Notes: generated by a model not told the origin, from the letters alone. Numbered from the stretch's first letter, positions 14,021 through 24,657 are shown. The stretch is 64,000 nucleotides of DNA from Termitomyces sp. T153 (GCA_018296165.2 JACKQL020000016.1:186001-250000); one strand, 5' to 3'. A program made the numbers and translations.

Positions 14021-15462
14021 ACCTGCTTCATAGTGATTGTGCAGCTGGCAAAATATACTAATGGCTTGATGAGGGCAACAGGATCCATGTTGACGGAATT
14101 TGCACCAATCCCACTGCCATGTGGGCAAAACTCAAGGATGTCCATTCAAAATCCACACCCAATGCACACTTCAATTCACTAAACAACCTCTTTAACATAT
14201 GCAAGTAAAGATGATGAGTCCCTCACTGATCTATGCACACAAGTTGAGGGAGCAATGCAACATATCCACACTCTCTGCCCACAACCTGTTGTGAGTCCTG
14301 ATGGAACAGTCAAGATTATGTACACTATCAAGATCCTTGATGACAAGCTGTCTATTATAGCAATGATATGCATACTTCCTTGTGAAGAGTATGTGGCCTT
14401 CATTTCCTCCATCCTTATGCTTAGTAGCCTCATGAAGGAGGCTGTGCTTGAGGCATTTCAAACCAAAGAGGTGCAATGCAAGGCTAGTGAAGCAGAAGCT
14501 GCTGCTGCTGTGGCAGCTGCACATACAATTGCCTGTTTTCTCTGTGATGGACCACACAGAATTCAAGACTGTCCAGGCCTCCAGGTGGCATGCTTGCAAA
14601 CCAAAAAGGATGATGGTGCTAATAAACCCAAGAAACCCCATGAGAAGCCATTGTGGAGTGAAAGCTGAAACAAAACCCAGCAGTCAAAGCCAATGCAGCT
14701 GTTTGTAGATCATCCTCTCAGCCATCTTCATCTTCTAACATGTTGTGGAACACAGACTTGGGCACCATGGCTCATATGACACCTTATCAAAAATGGTTCC
14801 TCCCCAACTCTTTCAAACAATGGCAAGTTCCAGTGCAACTAGCCAACAACACCATAGTCTACTCTGCCAGAAAGGGATTGGTTTTGTTCAGACCTCTGGG
14901 AAGGAACCAAAATGGGGAGAAGCTTAGGGATGTTATTATCTTAAATGTGCTATTTATACCCAACCTATCCAACAACCTTTTGTCCATTACTACACTCATT
15001 GTGCATCACAACTTTTTCATGACCTTCTGCAGCCAAAAAGTTCTGTTTAGCCTGTCAAGCAACTTAGTTTTCACTGCCAACATAGACAAGACCCTAATGT
15101 CCTACAGTCATGGACAACCAAACACAACAAATTTGTTGAGCCCTTCTATGGAGCAATAGCACATTGTCTGGCTACCCCTTTTGATGCAGGAACATGAAGA
15201 TTAGGACCCACTGGTTCAATTTCCATGAGCCAATTTCTCAGTACTGTTGTGGTTGGAAATTTTAACCCAAAAAATTTAGCCATCTAAAACAGCAAGGGAA
15301 AAATCATGAAAAATAGCACAATAAACTGCTTTCAACAAACTGAATCTCATTGTAGAATTATTATGAACTTCTCACATGTGGATAAGACACAAAAAAATCA
15401 TTTGTTTTTACTGTAAATAGAGTTCTTTGGCTTAGTAGAATTGCAAATTCATTTTCCACATT

Positions 15463-16113
15463 ATGTTACTTGTTGCACTCAAACTAACTATGAAACCTCC
15501 TAGGAAAAAACAAAAGAGCAACATCACAGGCCTACAAAGTCAGCCTAAGGCATGTACAGCAACACCTGAAGCAAGTAATGAAGCAGAGAAAATCCCTCCC
15601 AAAGACTTGAGCTTGATCATACCTTCAAAATCCTTGGTCACCTGGACTCACTGTTGAGGAAAATCTTGAGGGCTGGGAACCACAGGTCCACTTTGATAGC
15701 ACAAAACCTAGCTGGAATCCAGAAGTTGATGTATCAAAATTAGATGAGGATGAGAATCTAGAGGATTGGGCAGATTTTGATGATAAAGGGATCTATTCTA
15801 GGATGGTCAAAATGACTGTATTGTTTGGAGATGATCCACAAGATGTGGACTGGGTTCTGAATCAGATTTAGTATTGCTACTGTCAAATACCAAAACCAAA
15901 ATATGAAGATGCCAAGACAGCAGCATTTGGTGTACTTGATTCTTGCCCAGTTGATGTCATTTGGCACTTTGTTCACCATTCTTGGCAATTTATGAGCACA
16001 TATAGGATTGGATTGACAGGAAAGGCTGTGGCATGGGCTGTTCAAAAGCAGAAAGGGCATATTACTGTGTCTCAGACTGCAATGATGCATCTTGACACCA
16101 TTTTGAACCCTTG
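15463..16113 (+). pseudogene. Decayed N-terminal part of a DNA-transposon protein
   Basis: Frame pieces read MKPPRKKQKSNITG, then after stops YSRMVKMTVLFGDDPQDVDWV, and last WQFMSTYRIGLTGKAVAWAV to ILNP before a stop at 16,112. I believe similar stretches recur in DDE-element proteins of agaricomycetes, but I cannot verify this here. No catalytic acidic triad is present, so the catalytic half is missing. Confidence 0.45.
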
Positions 16114-16238
16114 ATTGGATGTCAATCTAGTTGAATTTTTGTTGTGAAAATTTTGGCCACCTTAAATACTCAGGGGAAAATTCTGGGAAGGATGTTTCTC
16201 AATGTATTTTCATATCCTGAGTCCAAATCTGTAGCCAG

Positions 16239-17054
16239 TGATGCGAAAGTAAAGTTTGATGCCGTCAATGATGTGATCAACTTATCAAACTTTCTATTCA
16301 CAGTTTGTTTGGAGGCTTTTAGTTACACGCCAACTCAAGTAGACTTCAATAGAAAAGTATTTTAATATTCTTAATGATTTTATTCCAAGGTTGAGACGGT
16401 CTCGCACTAAGGAATGGGCTCAATAGTATATTTACTGGTCCCGAAGCCACTAATAACTCTTAAGCCTAAAAATTCCGCTCCCTGGGGAATTCCGAGCCGT
16501 GGTACGTAGTCTGCTTGCCTTTCTCCCTATTTTCCCGTTCCTTTTATACTTCGCTATTCGTGCACGGACCAGTGCGTTCCGCGTGGTTTTGTGCTGCGAT
16601 AATCGGTCTCCGTGTCATCTCTCCTGTGTCATTCCGTCCATCCGTGATTTTTATTTTATCCTTTCTTTCCGCCCCTTCTCTTCTAACCGTTTTATGGTCG
16701 TCTTTCAGAACTCGATAGCGTAGCACAGGAATTTAGAATTCACGCGTTACGGTAGGTTTTTAATCGTCTGGAATTGTTTCGCAGTTTATTGCAGCGTTTC
16801 GTCGGCTTTGATGACTGTTCTCGGATTATGATCCGAGCATCTCGGCACATTGTTAGTCTGACGTATTTGCTTTGGGCTAGTCATCTTTTTCGTGTTTACG
16901 GAGGTGGTAGTACTCATTGGTTTTCAAGGTATGCTCTCGCGTCTACAGTTTTCGACGTTTGGCTTACAGTTTTCAGCCGTCTGGTATAGAAAACATTCCT
17001 TGTTTCTGTTTCTAAGTACTTTTGTCGGTCCTCAGTTTCGAGGCCGGCGTATCA
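16239..17054. mobile_element. CG-rich solo LTR (young copy), CCAG target duplication
   Basis: An 816-bp segment begins TGATG and ends TATCA, and is flanked on both sides by CCAG (16,235-16,238 and 17,055-17,058). TG...CA ends with a short direct duplication are the signature of an LTR. No coding sequence or partner LTR is present, so it is a solo LTR. A TATA-like TTTTATAC lies near 16,545. It is rich in CG, whereas the elements it sits in are not, so it inserted last. Its CG-depleted relative is at 33,224-34,072. Confidence 0.8.
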
Positions 17055-17120
17055 CCAGATTGCCCAAATTTTGACTTGGGAAGTCACTACCAAATTTGTT
17101 GTGTTTGGTTGTCAGTGACT

Positions 17121-17350
17121 GTACCTCAACAGTAAGACTCTTGTATCATTGCCCATGCATGCCAACCACATTGTCACACCTATCACAGCCCTCACCATTG
17201 TAGATTCTGTTTAGCCTGTTGAGTGAGTCAATTTTCACTGCCAACATAGACAAGACCCTAATGTCCTACCTCAACAGCAAGACTCTTGTATCATTGCCCA
17301 TGCATGCCAACTACATTGTCACACCTATCACAGCCCTGGCCATTGTAGAT
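17121..17350 (+). repeat. Imperfect tandem duplication inside copia pol
   Basis: A segment A (about 66 bp, ending ...AAGACCCTAATGTCCTA) occurs at 15,039-15,104 and again at 17,203-17,267. A segment B (about 82 bp, starting CCTCAACAG) occurs at 17,122-17,202 and 17,269-17,350. The original order was therefore A-B-A-B, and the inverted-repeat transposon jumped into the first A-B joint. Confidence 0.7.
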
Positions 17351-19134
17351 AAGCCATTGCTTCATTGCCAAATGTGTCATTTGGGTGCTGAACATCTTGA
17401 ACAGTTGATCAAAGAAGAACTTATAGAAGATCTCAAAGTCTTCTCTAGTACCCCTGTGCTCAGTACATGAAAGCCATGCATTGAAGGGAAGCAGCACCAG
17501 ATTCTGTTCAGACACACATCCAATAAATCAACTGATGTTCTAGATTGCATCTTCAGTGATGTACATGAACCCATGCTGGTGGGAGCACACCAAACAAATC
17601 ACCAATGGTGGGCAATGTTTGTTGACAACAGCACACACTAGATGGAAGTGCACAACATGTTCTGAAAGAGCAACCTATTCCAATGATTCAAAGTACACAA
17701 AGCACACATCAAGTGTCAAACAGGCAAGAAGATCAAATGTATTCACAATGATGAAGGCAGCAAATATATGTCCCACAAGCTTCTTGACTTTTGCAAGTCA
17801 GAAGGAATACAGGTTGAATTTACAAACATGGCTACACCACAGTAGAACAGAGTTGCTGAACATCTAAACTGGACAATCTCAGATGCCATCACATTGATGT
17901 TAGCTGAAGCCAATCTCCCACAAAGCTTCTGGTCTCATGCCCTAAGTACATACTGCCATGTTCATAATTGATGCCCAACATCAGCCCTGCCATGCAACAT
18001 GACACCTTACAAAGCCTACAAAGGTTGCAAGCCGTGGATTAATCATTTGTGAGTTTCTGGGTGCACCACATATGTCCTTGTGCCAAAGAACAAACAAAAG
18101 AGTTTGCAAAGCAACACCATGTCAGGAATCTTTGTAGGATACTCCAACAATCATGTGGGATGGAAAGTTCATATTCTTAGCGTAAAAAGGGTGGTAATCT
18201 CCTGGGATGTAATCTTTGATGAGAACCAGTTTCATGGATTTCCCCTTTCAAGGTGCTGCCATCACCAGGCTAAGATGTATTTGACAACCTGGAAAGATGT
18301 GAGCTGTATGACTTTGATGACTTACCCATGCCTGCCACATGACCCACTCCAATACAGCTTGATGAGCCTAATGATCCTCTTGCAGGAGGAGAAATTAACA
18401 GTGTTGAATTGGTGGGAGATGAGCACAAAGGGTGGGAGTTGAGGATGCCAACCACCAAGCTGCCAAAGTTGATGAAGTGATGCCTGTACCTGCACCTCCA
18501 CCACTACCACCCCCCCCCCAGCTCCAGTTTGTGCAATGTGTTAGCCAAAGCTGCCACCACCACCATGCAAACCCAGTCAGTGCCTACACATCCCCACTGA
18601 CAATCCCAATGCTGAGTACTATGATGCTGTAGGGCATCAGTCCAAATGAGAATCCCCTCTTACTTATGAGCCACCTCCCCCACTGGTGCTTATGCATGTT
18701 TACTCTGCATAGCCTGCTGCAACAGTAGTAGATGCTGCTGCTGGAGATGAGGAGGTTACCCCACAAATGTTATCCTTCTTTCCTCCCATACCAGAAGTGA
18801 GCAACAAATGCAGCAATTATTTCAGGACTCTATGGCTATCTTCAGGCATTCTGGAAAACCTGGTCCCTTTCAATGATCTTTCATTTTAAAGGATTTTACA
18901 ACTATGAGAGGGCCAACATATAGCTGAATTAGAAGAAGATATCAATGGTTTTGCTCTACAAAATGATATTGAACTGGAAAATATTCATGCAGCCCTCAAT
19001 GAAATGATGCTGCACCCTCTTGAATATTTTGAAGAGCCTATGGAAAATATGAATAATTTTTGAGAACAAGTCTTTAATGGCTTGGCTCTTCAGAATGACA
19101 TACCTCCTGAAGACAGCCCATGCAGTCAAATTGA

Positions 19135-19860
19135 TGCATTATTGTGTCTAATTAGACATGATGCATGATGCATTTTTCTGTGTTATCAGTTGGAAATGCA
19201 TTACACATGGTACATAATGCATTTTTTCTGTGTTATCAGTTGGAAATGCATTACACATGGTACATAATGCATTTTTTCTGTGTAATCAATTGCAAATGCA
19301 TTATGCATGATGCCTGGTACAAAAGTAATGCATTAATGGCATTAAACAACAAGTACAGTGACCTGGGATTGAACCAGCATCCTTACATAGCATTATAGTT
19401 AATAGAACAGCATTAACAGTTACACTAACCAGTTGTTACAACAAAGAGCAGAGGACACTCTAAGTAAGGGGAGCAAGCTCCACTTAGAGATGTACTGTCC
19501 TAAACCTTAACCAAACATCAACCCAAACCACTAACAAACTTAACAAAACCTAACTGCTAACCTTACCAACCTTAACCAGCTAACCAGCTAACCTGTGGGA
19601 GCAGTAGACAGGTCTTTCTCATGGTATGTATTGTCTTTGACTTATAATGTTTCCATTGTCCTGTTGGTGTAATGGTTATTGTAGAACCATTGTTAAATCT
19701 ACACAATGTTGTTGGTTCAATTCTCCTCATGTGCATTTTTATTTACTAAGTAATGCATTACCATCCTTAATGCATTACTGATATGTAGCACATCCACTGG
19801 AGAGAAACAGGCATTATGTACCATGTGTAATCAAAAAGGATAATGCATTGTAATACCTGT
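19135..19860. mobile_element. Two head-to-head tRNA-derived SINE-like units
   Basis: Two tRNA-like pol III promoters point outward. On the minus strand an A-box-like TGGTTAGTGTAAC lies at 19,419-19,431 and a B box GGTTCAATCCC at 19,365-19,375. On the plus strand an A-box-like TTGGTGTAATGGTTA lies at 19,664-19,678 and a B box GGTTCAATTCT at 19,714-19,724. Both units have tails with TAATGCATTA motifs. A 21-bp sequence at 19,200-19,220 recurs inverted at 19,811-19,831. This looks like two SINEs in inverted orientation, or one palindromic non-autonomous element. Confidence 0.55.
19170..19318. repeat. Three tandem repeats of about 50 bp
   Basis: Units starting near 19,171, 19,220 and 19,270 share TTTTTCTGTGTTATCAGTTG and ATGCATTACACATGGTAC. 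The third unit is diverged. The units lie in the tail of the minus-strand SINE-like unit. Confidence 0.8.
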
Positions 19861-20048
19861 ATCTAGTGCTAAAGATGGCTTGGAATATGTTGATCCTGCT
19901 GGACATATACCAGCAGAACAATTGAAACCTCCTCCTATTCCACAAATTGTACAACAGCCAGTCTTAGCAAAAGCTACAGGCCCAAGCCAGCACAGACTGT
20001 AGCTCATATAATCAAAGTGACTTTTTCCTGATGATAATTCTGCAATAA

Positions 20049-20130
20049 TGTCCCATGGCTCTTTGTTGATTATGGCATCAGACTATTAGTACCAATCGGA
20101 AGATCAAGAGTCGAATTCTCTCCGGGGCAG
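20049..20130 (+). pseudogene. Decayed tRNA-Asn copy
   Basis: The segment aligns end to end with the intact tRNA-Asn at 46,034-46,116. Several CG sites of that gene read CA or TG here: TGTCCCG is TGTCCCA, TTACGGC is TTATGGC, and GATCGAG is GATCAAG. The anticodon position reads ATT instead of GTT and the intron is altered. It lies exactly at the edge between CG-depleted transposon DNA and the CG-rich GH47 region, at the outer end of the left inverted arm. Confidence 0.75.
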
Positions 20131-20910
20131 TATAACATTTGGTGAATCAACTATCTGCTTTGCCTCTCAATCTTGCTGATGCCGTGCTTGTCCAGAGTTC
20201 TTTCATATATGTCATGGCACTATCACCTTTTCCCTGGTTACTTTTGATCCCGTCAGGAATGTCCCAAAAGTGACAACCTTTCTTGATAGGGAATATCATC
20301 AGTCCAAAGAGTTTGCCTGTGGTCACCTGCTTCCCAGGTCACTGTGTACCAATGTGAGTTTCTTTGTTAAACAAGAATGTCGTACTCTAGGTATCAGCCT
20401 ACCGGGTATCAGATGCAACCTCGTGATTTCATAACGAAGTTGCCGATGAAAGAAGTAACACGGTTTGACAATCCTGCGCCTAAGATTAGGCCACACAAAT
20501 CTATCTTCCGACTTACCGTCCTCTCAGTCCGTTCATCATCGTTCTAGAATTACACATTCAGTCAACACGCACGGCATCAGTCATCGGTTTTTCCTTCATA
20601 AGACCAAATATGATAACCAGGAATTTGAAAGAGTTCGTCATGTGTGATGGGAGAGGTAAATGAAGACTTATCCCCTGTAATTCAAAATAACCTCACAAAA
20701 ATGGTACCAACGTCGCCCTTTCAAGCCTCAAGAGCGGTGGTAATTTCTCCGTCTCGTTGATCATTCCCGGGAAGATTGAGATGTGCGCTGGCGAAATACG
20801 TGGAGGATATTTTTGCTAATTCTCTTTTACCTATGTACATGGCATAGACTGATGGAACGTAAACATCAAACCGAGACTCTGGTGATCCCGATTGGATTCC
20901 AGGATCCCTC

Positions 20911-20917
20911 TATAAAA
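20911..20917 (+). promoter_or_regulatory. TATA box of GH47 copy 1
   Basis: TATAAAA lies 57 bp upstream of the ATG. The same box is present at the matching place in the right arm (TTTTATA at 45,093-45,099, minus strand). Confidence 0.6.
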
Positions 20918-20973
20918 GCAGTCATGTACTCGCCAAGTATACATAGGCTCCCTCGCTTCCCTTCTCCGCTCAC

Positions 20974-23544
20974 ATGTTGACCTATCGCCCGGCCACGCTT
21001 TTTCTCGCGTTCTCTGCTCCCGCTATTTTGGCAGCCAATGTCCAGAACCCCAATTTACAACTTCCTCCTGATGCTGTTGTCCAAAAGGCTGCAGTGAAGA
21101 AGATTTTCACCGACAGCTTTGCCGCATATAAGTGCGTTTCATCGACCTTGCTTCTCTCCTGCTTCTCATCACGACGATTTACCCAGAGAGTTTGCCTTTG
21201 GTCATGATGATTTATCTCCCTTGAGTCAGAGTCTGTCAAGCCCTTTCTTGGAATCAAGAAGGACAGCTAATCCTTGCATGTTAGGTTTCTCGGACGGACG
21301 AAACGGTTGGGGTGCGTAATACTAAAACTTTTTCACATCAACTGATACGAACCTGCTGTTTAAGGTGCAAGCATCGTGGATGCGATGAGTACCATGGCAC
21401 GTACTTCGTCCTGGGAATTTCACAGAAGCTCATTTAAATCTTCCCCGAAAGTATATCATGGGTTTAGACGTGCGTCTGGATCGTAATTTCCAGGTGCTCG
21501 TGAAGCACCAGCACGCCTGACCGTCCGCCTTAGGACCTCTTCCAAGAAGCTGTCACTTTCTCAAGCAATATCGACTTTAGCAAGTCACAAACTCCTGACA
21601 CTGTCAGGTTTGTCTTGTTCTTGTGTTGGAAAATGCTTTACAAACGCGTCTTTAGCGTATTCGAGACCACAATCCGCTATTTGGGAGGTCTCTTGAGCGC
21701 GTTCGAACTCAGCGACCGGAAATATCCTATTCTTCTTGAGAAGGCCAAGGAGGTCGCCGATAAACTGGCGTTTGCGTGGGTTGGGGTAAGCAATTATGTT
21801 GCCATATCTTCTGATCATGATAAATGCTTCGCGGAAATTGTTACAGGAAAACGCGCTTCCTTTTGGTTCTGTCAACTTCACAACAAACTCTCCCACCATA
21901 GCTGCTGTACGTATGCCGAAAATGGTTCTATACCAAAATTAACTAATGTTAAAGATGGTTTCAGTCGAGTATTGCGGGAGCTGGCACGGTGGGCAATCTA
22001 GATGAGGTTAACATTTCCAGTACTGACCTTTGCTTGTCAAGTTAACCCTAGAATGGTCGACATTATCCTCTCACACCGGAAACCAAACCTATGCTAACCT
22101 CGCTGTGGGATCGGTTCACCATATCGCAAACCTTGTGCGTGCCTTCATAATCCTGGTTTTCTTTATGCTCGTTCTTATATCTGTTGACAGCCTGATCCTC
22201 TGCCAGGTATGGCTAGTTTCTTCATAATTCAGACCGAAATACGAGTGATCGCAAAGGTCTCCCTGCCCAGGGAGTAAACCCGCAGGATGGAAAATCTATC
22301 GGAGGTTATGTCGTAAGTGAAATTTTATTTCCTTCTTTTTGTGCCTCTCTCGCATGGGAGATCCTAAATGATGATGCTTTCCTAACTGTTAGACATGGGG
22401 TGGCGGCTCTGACAGCTACTTTGAGTACCTCATCAAGTACGCGCGTCTTTCGAATACGAATGACCCCTTTTTCGCGAACACATGGCATACAGCTGTTGAT
22501 TCCTCAATCAAAACACTCTTGAGAGTGAGTCAGGGTCTTTGTTTCATACTGGATTTTGACTGCTAATGTGATATATAGACCTCAATACCAGGAAACCATG
22601 TCTACCTGGCTGATTTTGACGACTCGAGGAAAATTCGCCACATCGGCTCCCACTTAGCTTGCTTCAACGGCGGAAATTGGATTTTAGGTTTGTCACGTCT
22701 TGCGCTTGATTCGAATCGAGGATCTTCATTGGTAACGGAAACAGGCGGAAAGTTGCTAAACAACGATACCATTGTCAATATTGGTCTGCAGCTCGCCGAT
22801 GCATGCTGGAACACCTATGCTAGCACTCAGTACGTACGAAGCTTCGAATCTGAACTTTTGATGAAATTCAGTGATGTCTCAGGACTGGAATTGGGCCTGA
22901 AAGCTTCGCATTTATCTCTTCCGACGGTAACTTCACAGGTGGAACACCAGCCAATGTTGCTGACCTCAAATTTAACGCTCAGCATGGGTTCTACATCACT
23001 GATGGAGTGTATATCCAGCGACCCGAAGTGTTAGAGACGAACTTTTACGCCTGGCGTGCAACGGGTGATACAAAATACCTTGATCGGGCTGCGAGTGCCG
23101 TCGCGAGCTTCGATAAGTTCTTGCAGACGCCCACAGGATATGCAGGGATAAACGATGTAAATAACGTGGCGAACGGTCTCGTTGATGATACGGAGAGTTT
23201 TTGGTTTGCAGAAGTATTGAAGTATCTGTCAGTGGAATACTCGTGTTTTGAGAATAATCGTGTTCACCTGTGGCCTTCTGCAATAGGTATCTGACATTCG
23301 ATGACCCTAATCACATCAGTCTTGACGAATGTAAGTCAACCTGGCTATTATTTGACCTTTCTCTCACTTCGTTTTGGAAGACGTGTTCAACACGGAAGCT
23401 CATCCATTCAAGGCACCCCCTGCGAAGTCCATGTATGGCACCAACACAATTCTTCCAAGCAAACCCTTCACTGTACAATCTGGCCCACCACTTCCAGCCA
23501 TCAGCCCCAGTCGCTTCGACAAGAACCTGAGGACACCCCAGTAA
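20974..23544 (+). CDS. GH47 alpha-1,2-mannosidase, copy 1
   Basis: Class I mannosyl-oligosaccharide alpha-1,2-mannosidase, which trims mannose from N-glycans in the secretory pathway. The start gives a signal-like leader ([20 protein letters not shown]). About 15 exons with short introns splice to family motifs: [52 protein letters not shown] (catalytic Glu), [56 protein letters not shown] and VFNTEAHPF (calcium-binding Thr). One intron (21,397-21,451) starts with GC instead of GT. The motif that reads SNIAEAGT in the two other copies reads SSIAGAGT here, so a conserved Glu is lost and activity is uncertain. Stop TAA at 23,542. Function is known for the family; the loss of activity is inference. 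Confidence 0.88.
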
Positions 23545-23667
23545 TGAATAAGACCAGAAAAGAAATACTTGCAGGGAAATAAGATCTTGAATGGAATCCA
23601 GTAATATTTAACAGTTTGTTTTCACGGCAATGGTTTATATGTTAACAAGGATATACGTGGTACAGCT

Positions 23668-24657
23668 TTATTTACGATTGATTCTGTTATCACCAATTTT
23701 TGAGAGTGCCTGCTTGCCAGCAAGGATTGTGACCAGACCAAGAATGGCACCATAAGAAAGGACCTGTCCGAGTTTGAGGTCGATCCAGTACCACATCAAA
23801 AGCGCCTCGAAGGCTCCAAGTGTCAGTATGAAGGGGAAAATGCTGGGTGAGAAAAGATGCGGGACGCGAGGGATGACTTGGCTCCACTGTGTATCCTCGT
23901 GAACCGGGAAAAAGAATTAGGTAGTTGAGACACTTACCAAAGCGAGGAGGACAGCCCAAGGAGCAACGACAACAACAGAGAATATTGCGGAGATAGGACG
24001 AGGAGGCATTTTCTGATCTGGACGGAAAGCGTGGTGGATCTCGGGTAATGGACGAAAGTTGGGTTCTTCTGTGTGTACAGGAAGCGGTTGGGAAGCGGGA
24101 ACAACGAGATCAAAGAGCTCTAATTTCAAAGGAGAGTGGAGGTGTGACCCGATCAAGAGAGTAACTTTAAGAGGTGTATTCGAGGTTGGTGGAAGTGACA
24201 ATGGAGGCTTGGCCATGTTCTGAAGTGGCACTAATCAGTCTTTGAGTATAGAAGATGGAAAATATAACGCACCAACTCAAACTTTGCTTTACCACCGTTC
24301 GTCACACGAACAGGTTGAATACCCTCCTCACCCGATCTTTCGTCGTAGAAACGAAGGAAAGTCTGGTGAGGTTGAACGCCCTTCCCGCCGTCTTTCTCGA
24401 CGATTTGAAATGTCAGCTTCAGCGTATCGTCCTTGCCTAGTGTAACTGGCATCGATAACGGTTCTGTCAATGAAATTCTGTAAATTTCATCTCATGTCAT
24501 TCTACAATATGCTACTGTAGTGACCAGGCAACACGTACGGTTCAGATCGTGACTGCGCACCTGCAGCCGAGGTGACGATGATTTTTGGAGTCTGGAGAGT
24601 AAGTATGGCAGCCTGCGCACTGGAAATGAGCAGCACAACAATAGGAAGGAAAAACAT
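23668..24657 (-). CDS. SWP1: Oligosaccharyltransferase subunit Swp1 / ribophorin II
   Basis: Delta/ribophorin II subunit of the ER oligosaccharyltransferase, which transfers the preassembled glycan to Asn of nascent proteins. The start at 24,657 gives a signal peptide (MFFLPIVVLLISSAQAAI). A luminal beta-rich region follows (LGKDDTLKLTFQIVEKD, QPHQTFLRFYDE). The C-terminal half has three membrane segments: FSVVVVAPWAVLLALV, FPFILTLGAFEALLMWYWI and YGAILGLVTILAGKQAL. There are at least three introns, one between LLALV and WSQVIPRVP. It is convergent with GH47 copy 1, with 123 bp between the stops. The family call rests on membrane topology and motif pattern. Confidence 0.85.

Larger units (their letters stand above)
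15105..17120. mobile_element. Terminal-inverted-repeat DNA transposon with TA target duplication
   Basis: The ends are inverted repeats of about 30 bp: CAGTCA...GACAACCAAACACAAC at the left and its complement ending ...TGACTG at 17,120. Both ends are flanked by TA. Removing the insert together with one TA restores GTCC-TA-CCTCAAC, which is the sequence seen in the neighbouring duplicate at 17,262-17,274. TA duplication and CAGT termini fit the Tc1/mariner group. The element contains a decayed coding relic and a nested solo LTR; without that LTR it is about 1.2 kb, too short for a full transposase, so it is an internally deleted derivative. Confidence 0.85.
14025..18640 (+). mobile_element. 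Ty1/copia retrotransposon, interrupted and lacking RT
   Basis: Gag-like sequence at 14,025-14,670 ends in a knuckle CFLCDGPHRIQDC. Protease follows at 14,740-15,104 (WNTDLGTMAHMTPY, with DLG where DTG is expected). An insertion occupies 15,105-17,120. The reading then resumes with the pre-integrase zinc region (HCQMCHLGAEHLEQL, about 17,370) and integrase core (DVHEPM, CIHNDEGSKYM, NRVAEHLN) to KRVVISWDVIFDENQF near 18,235. A Pro-rich linker ends at about 18,630, and the reverse transcriptase and RNase H are missing. Stops are frequent and CG is nearly absent. LTRs were not found. Confidence 0.8.
18720..20000 (+). mobile_element. Second, rearranged Helitron fragment
   Basis: Three patches match the Helitron above: 18,720-18,865 matches 11,715-11,860 (GDEEVTP...CSNYFRTLW versus the QQLFQDSM region, shifted frame), 18,890-19,120 matches the N-terminal lead (about 10,090-10,200), and 19,876-19,930 matches one acidic repeat unit. 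The order is scrambled and nothing is translatable. A SINE-like inverted structure lies inside it. Confidence 0.65.
20049..23530 (+). repeat. Left arm of long inverted duplication (tRNA-Asn + GH47)
   Basis: This arm matches the reverse complement of 42,470-46,116. Identity is uneven by eye: moderate at about 20,130-20,860, near-perfect at about 20,870-21,715, clearly diverged at about 21,716-22,365, and near-perfect again at about 22,370-23,525. The match stops at the GH47 stop codon. Confidence 0.9.

Noticed and set aside
16499..17074. Open frames in the CG-rich segment 16,240-17,060
   Set aside because: The segment is an LTR with TG...CA ends and target duplications; the frames are not conserved in the old copy at 33,224.
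19170..19318. Regular 50-bp repeats that might suggest a CRISPR array
   Set aside because: Fungal nuclear DNA, no distinct spacers, whole units repeated; it is a simple tandem repeat.
22996..23283. A 95-codon antisense frame in GH47 copy 1, identical in copy 2 (42,723-43,010)
   Set aside because: It is the antisense shadow of GH47 exons; identity follows from the near-identical arms.
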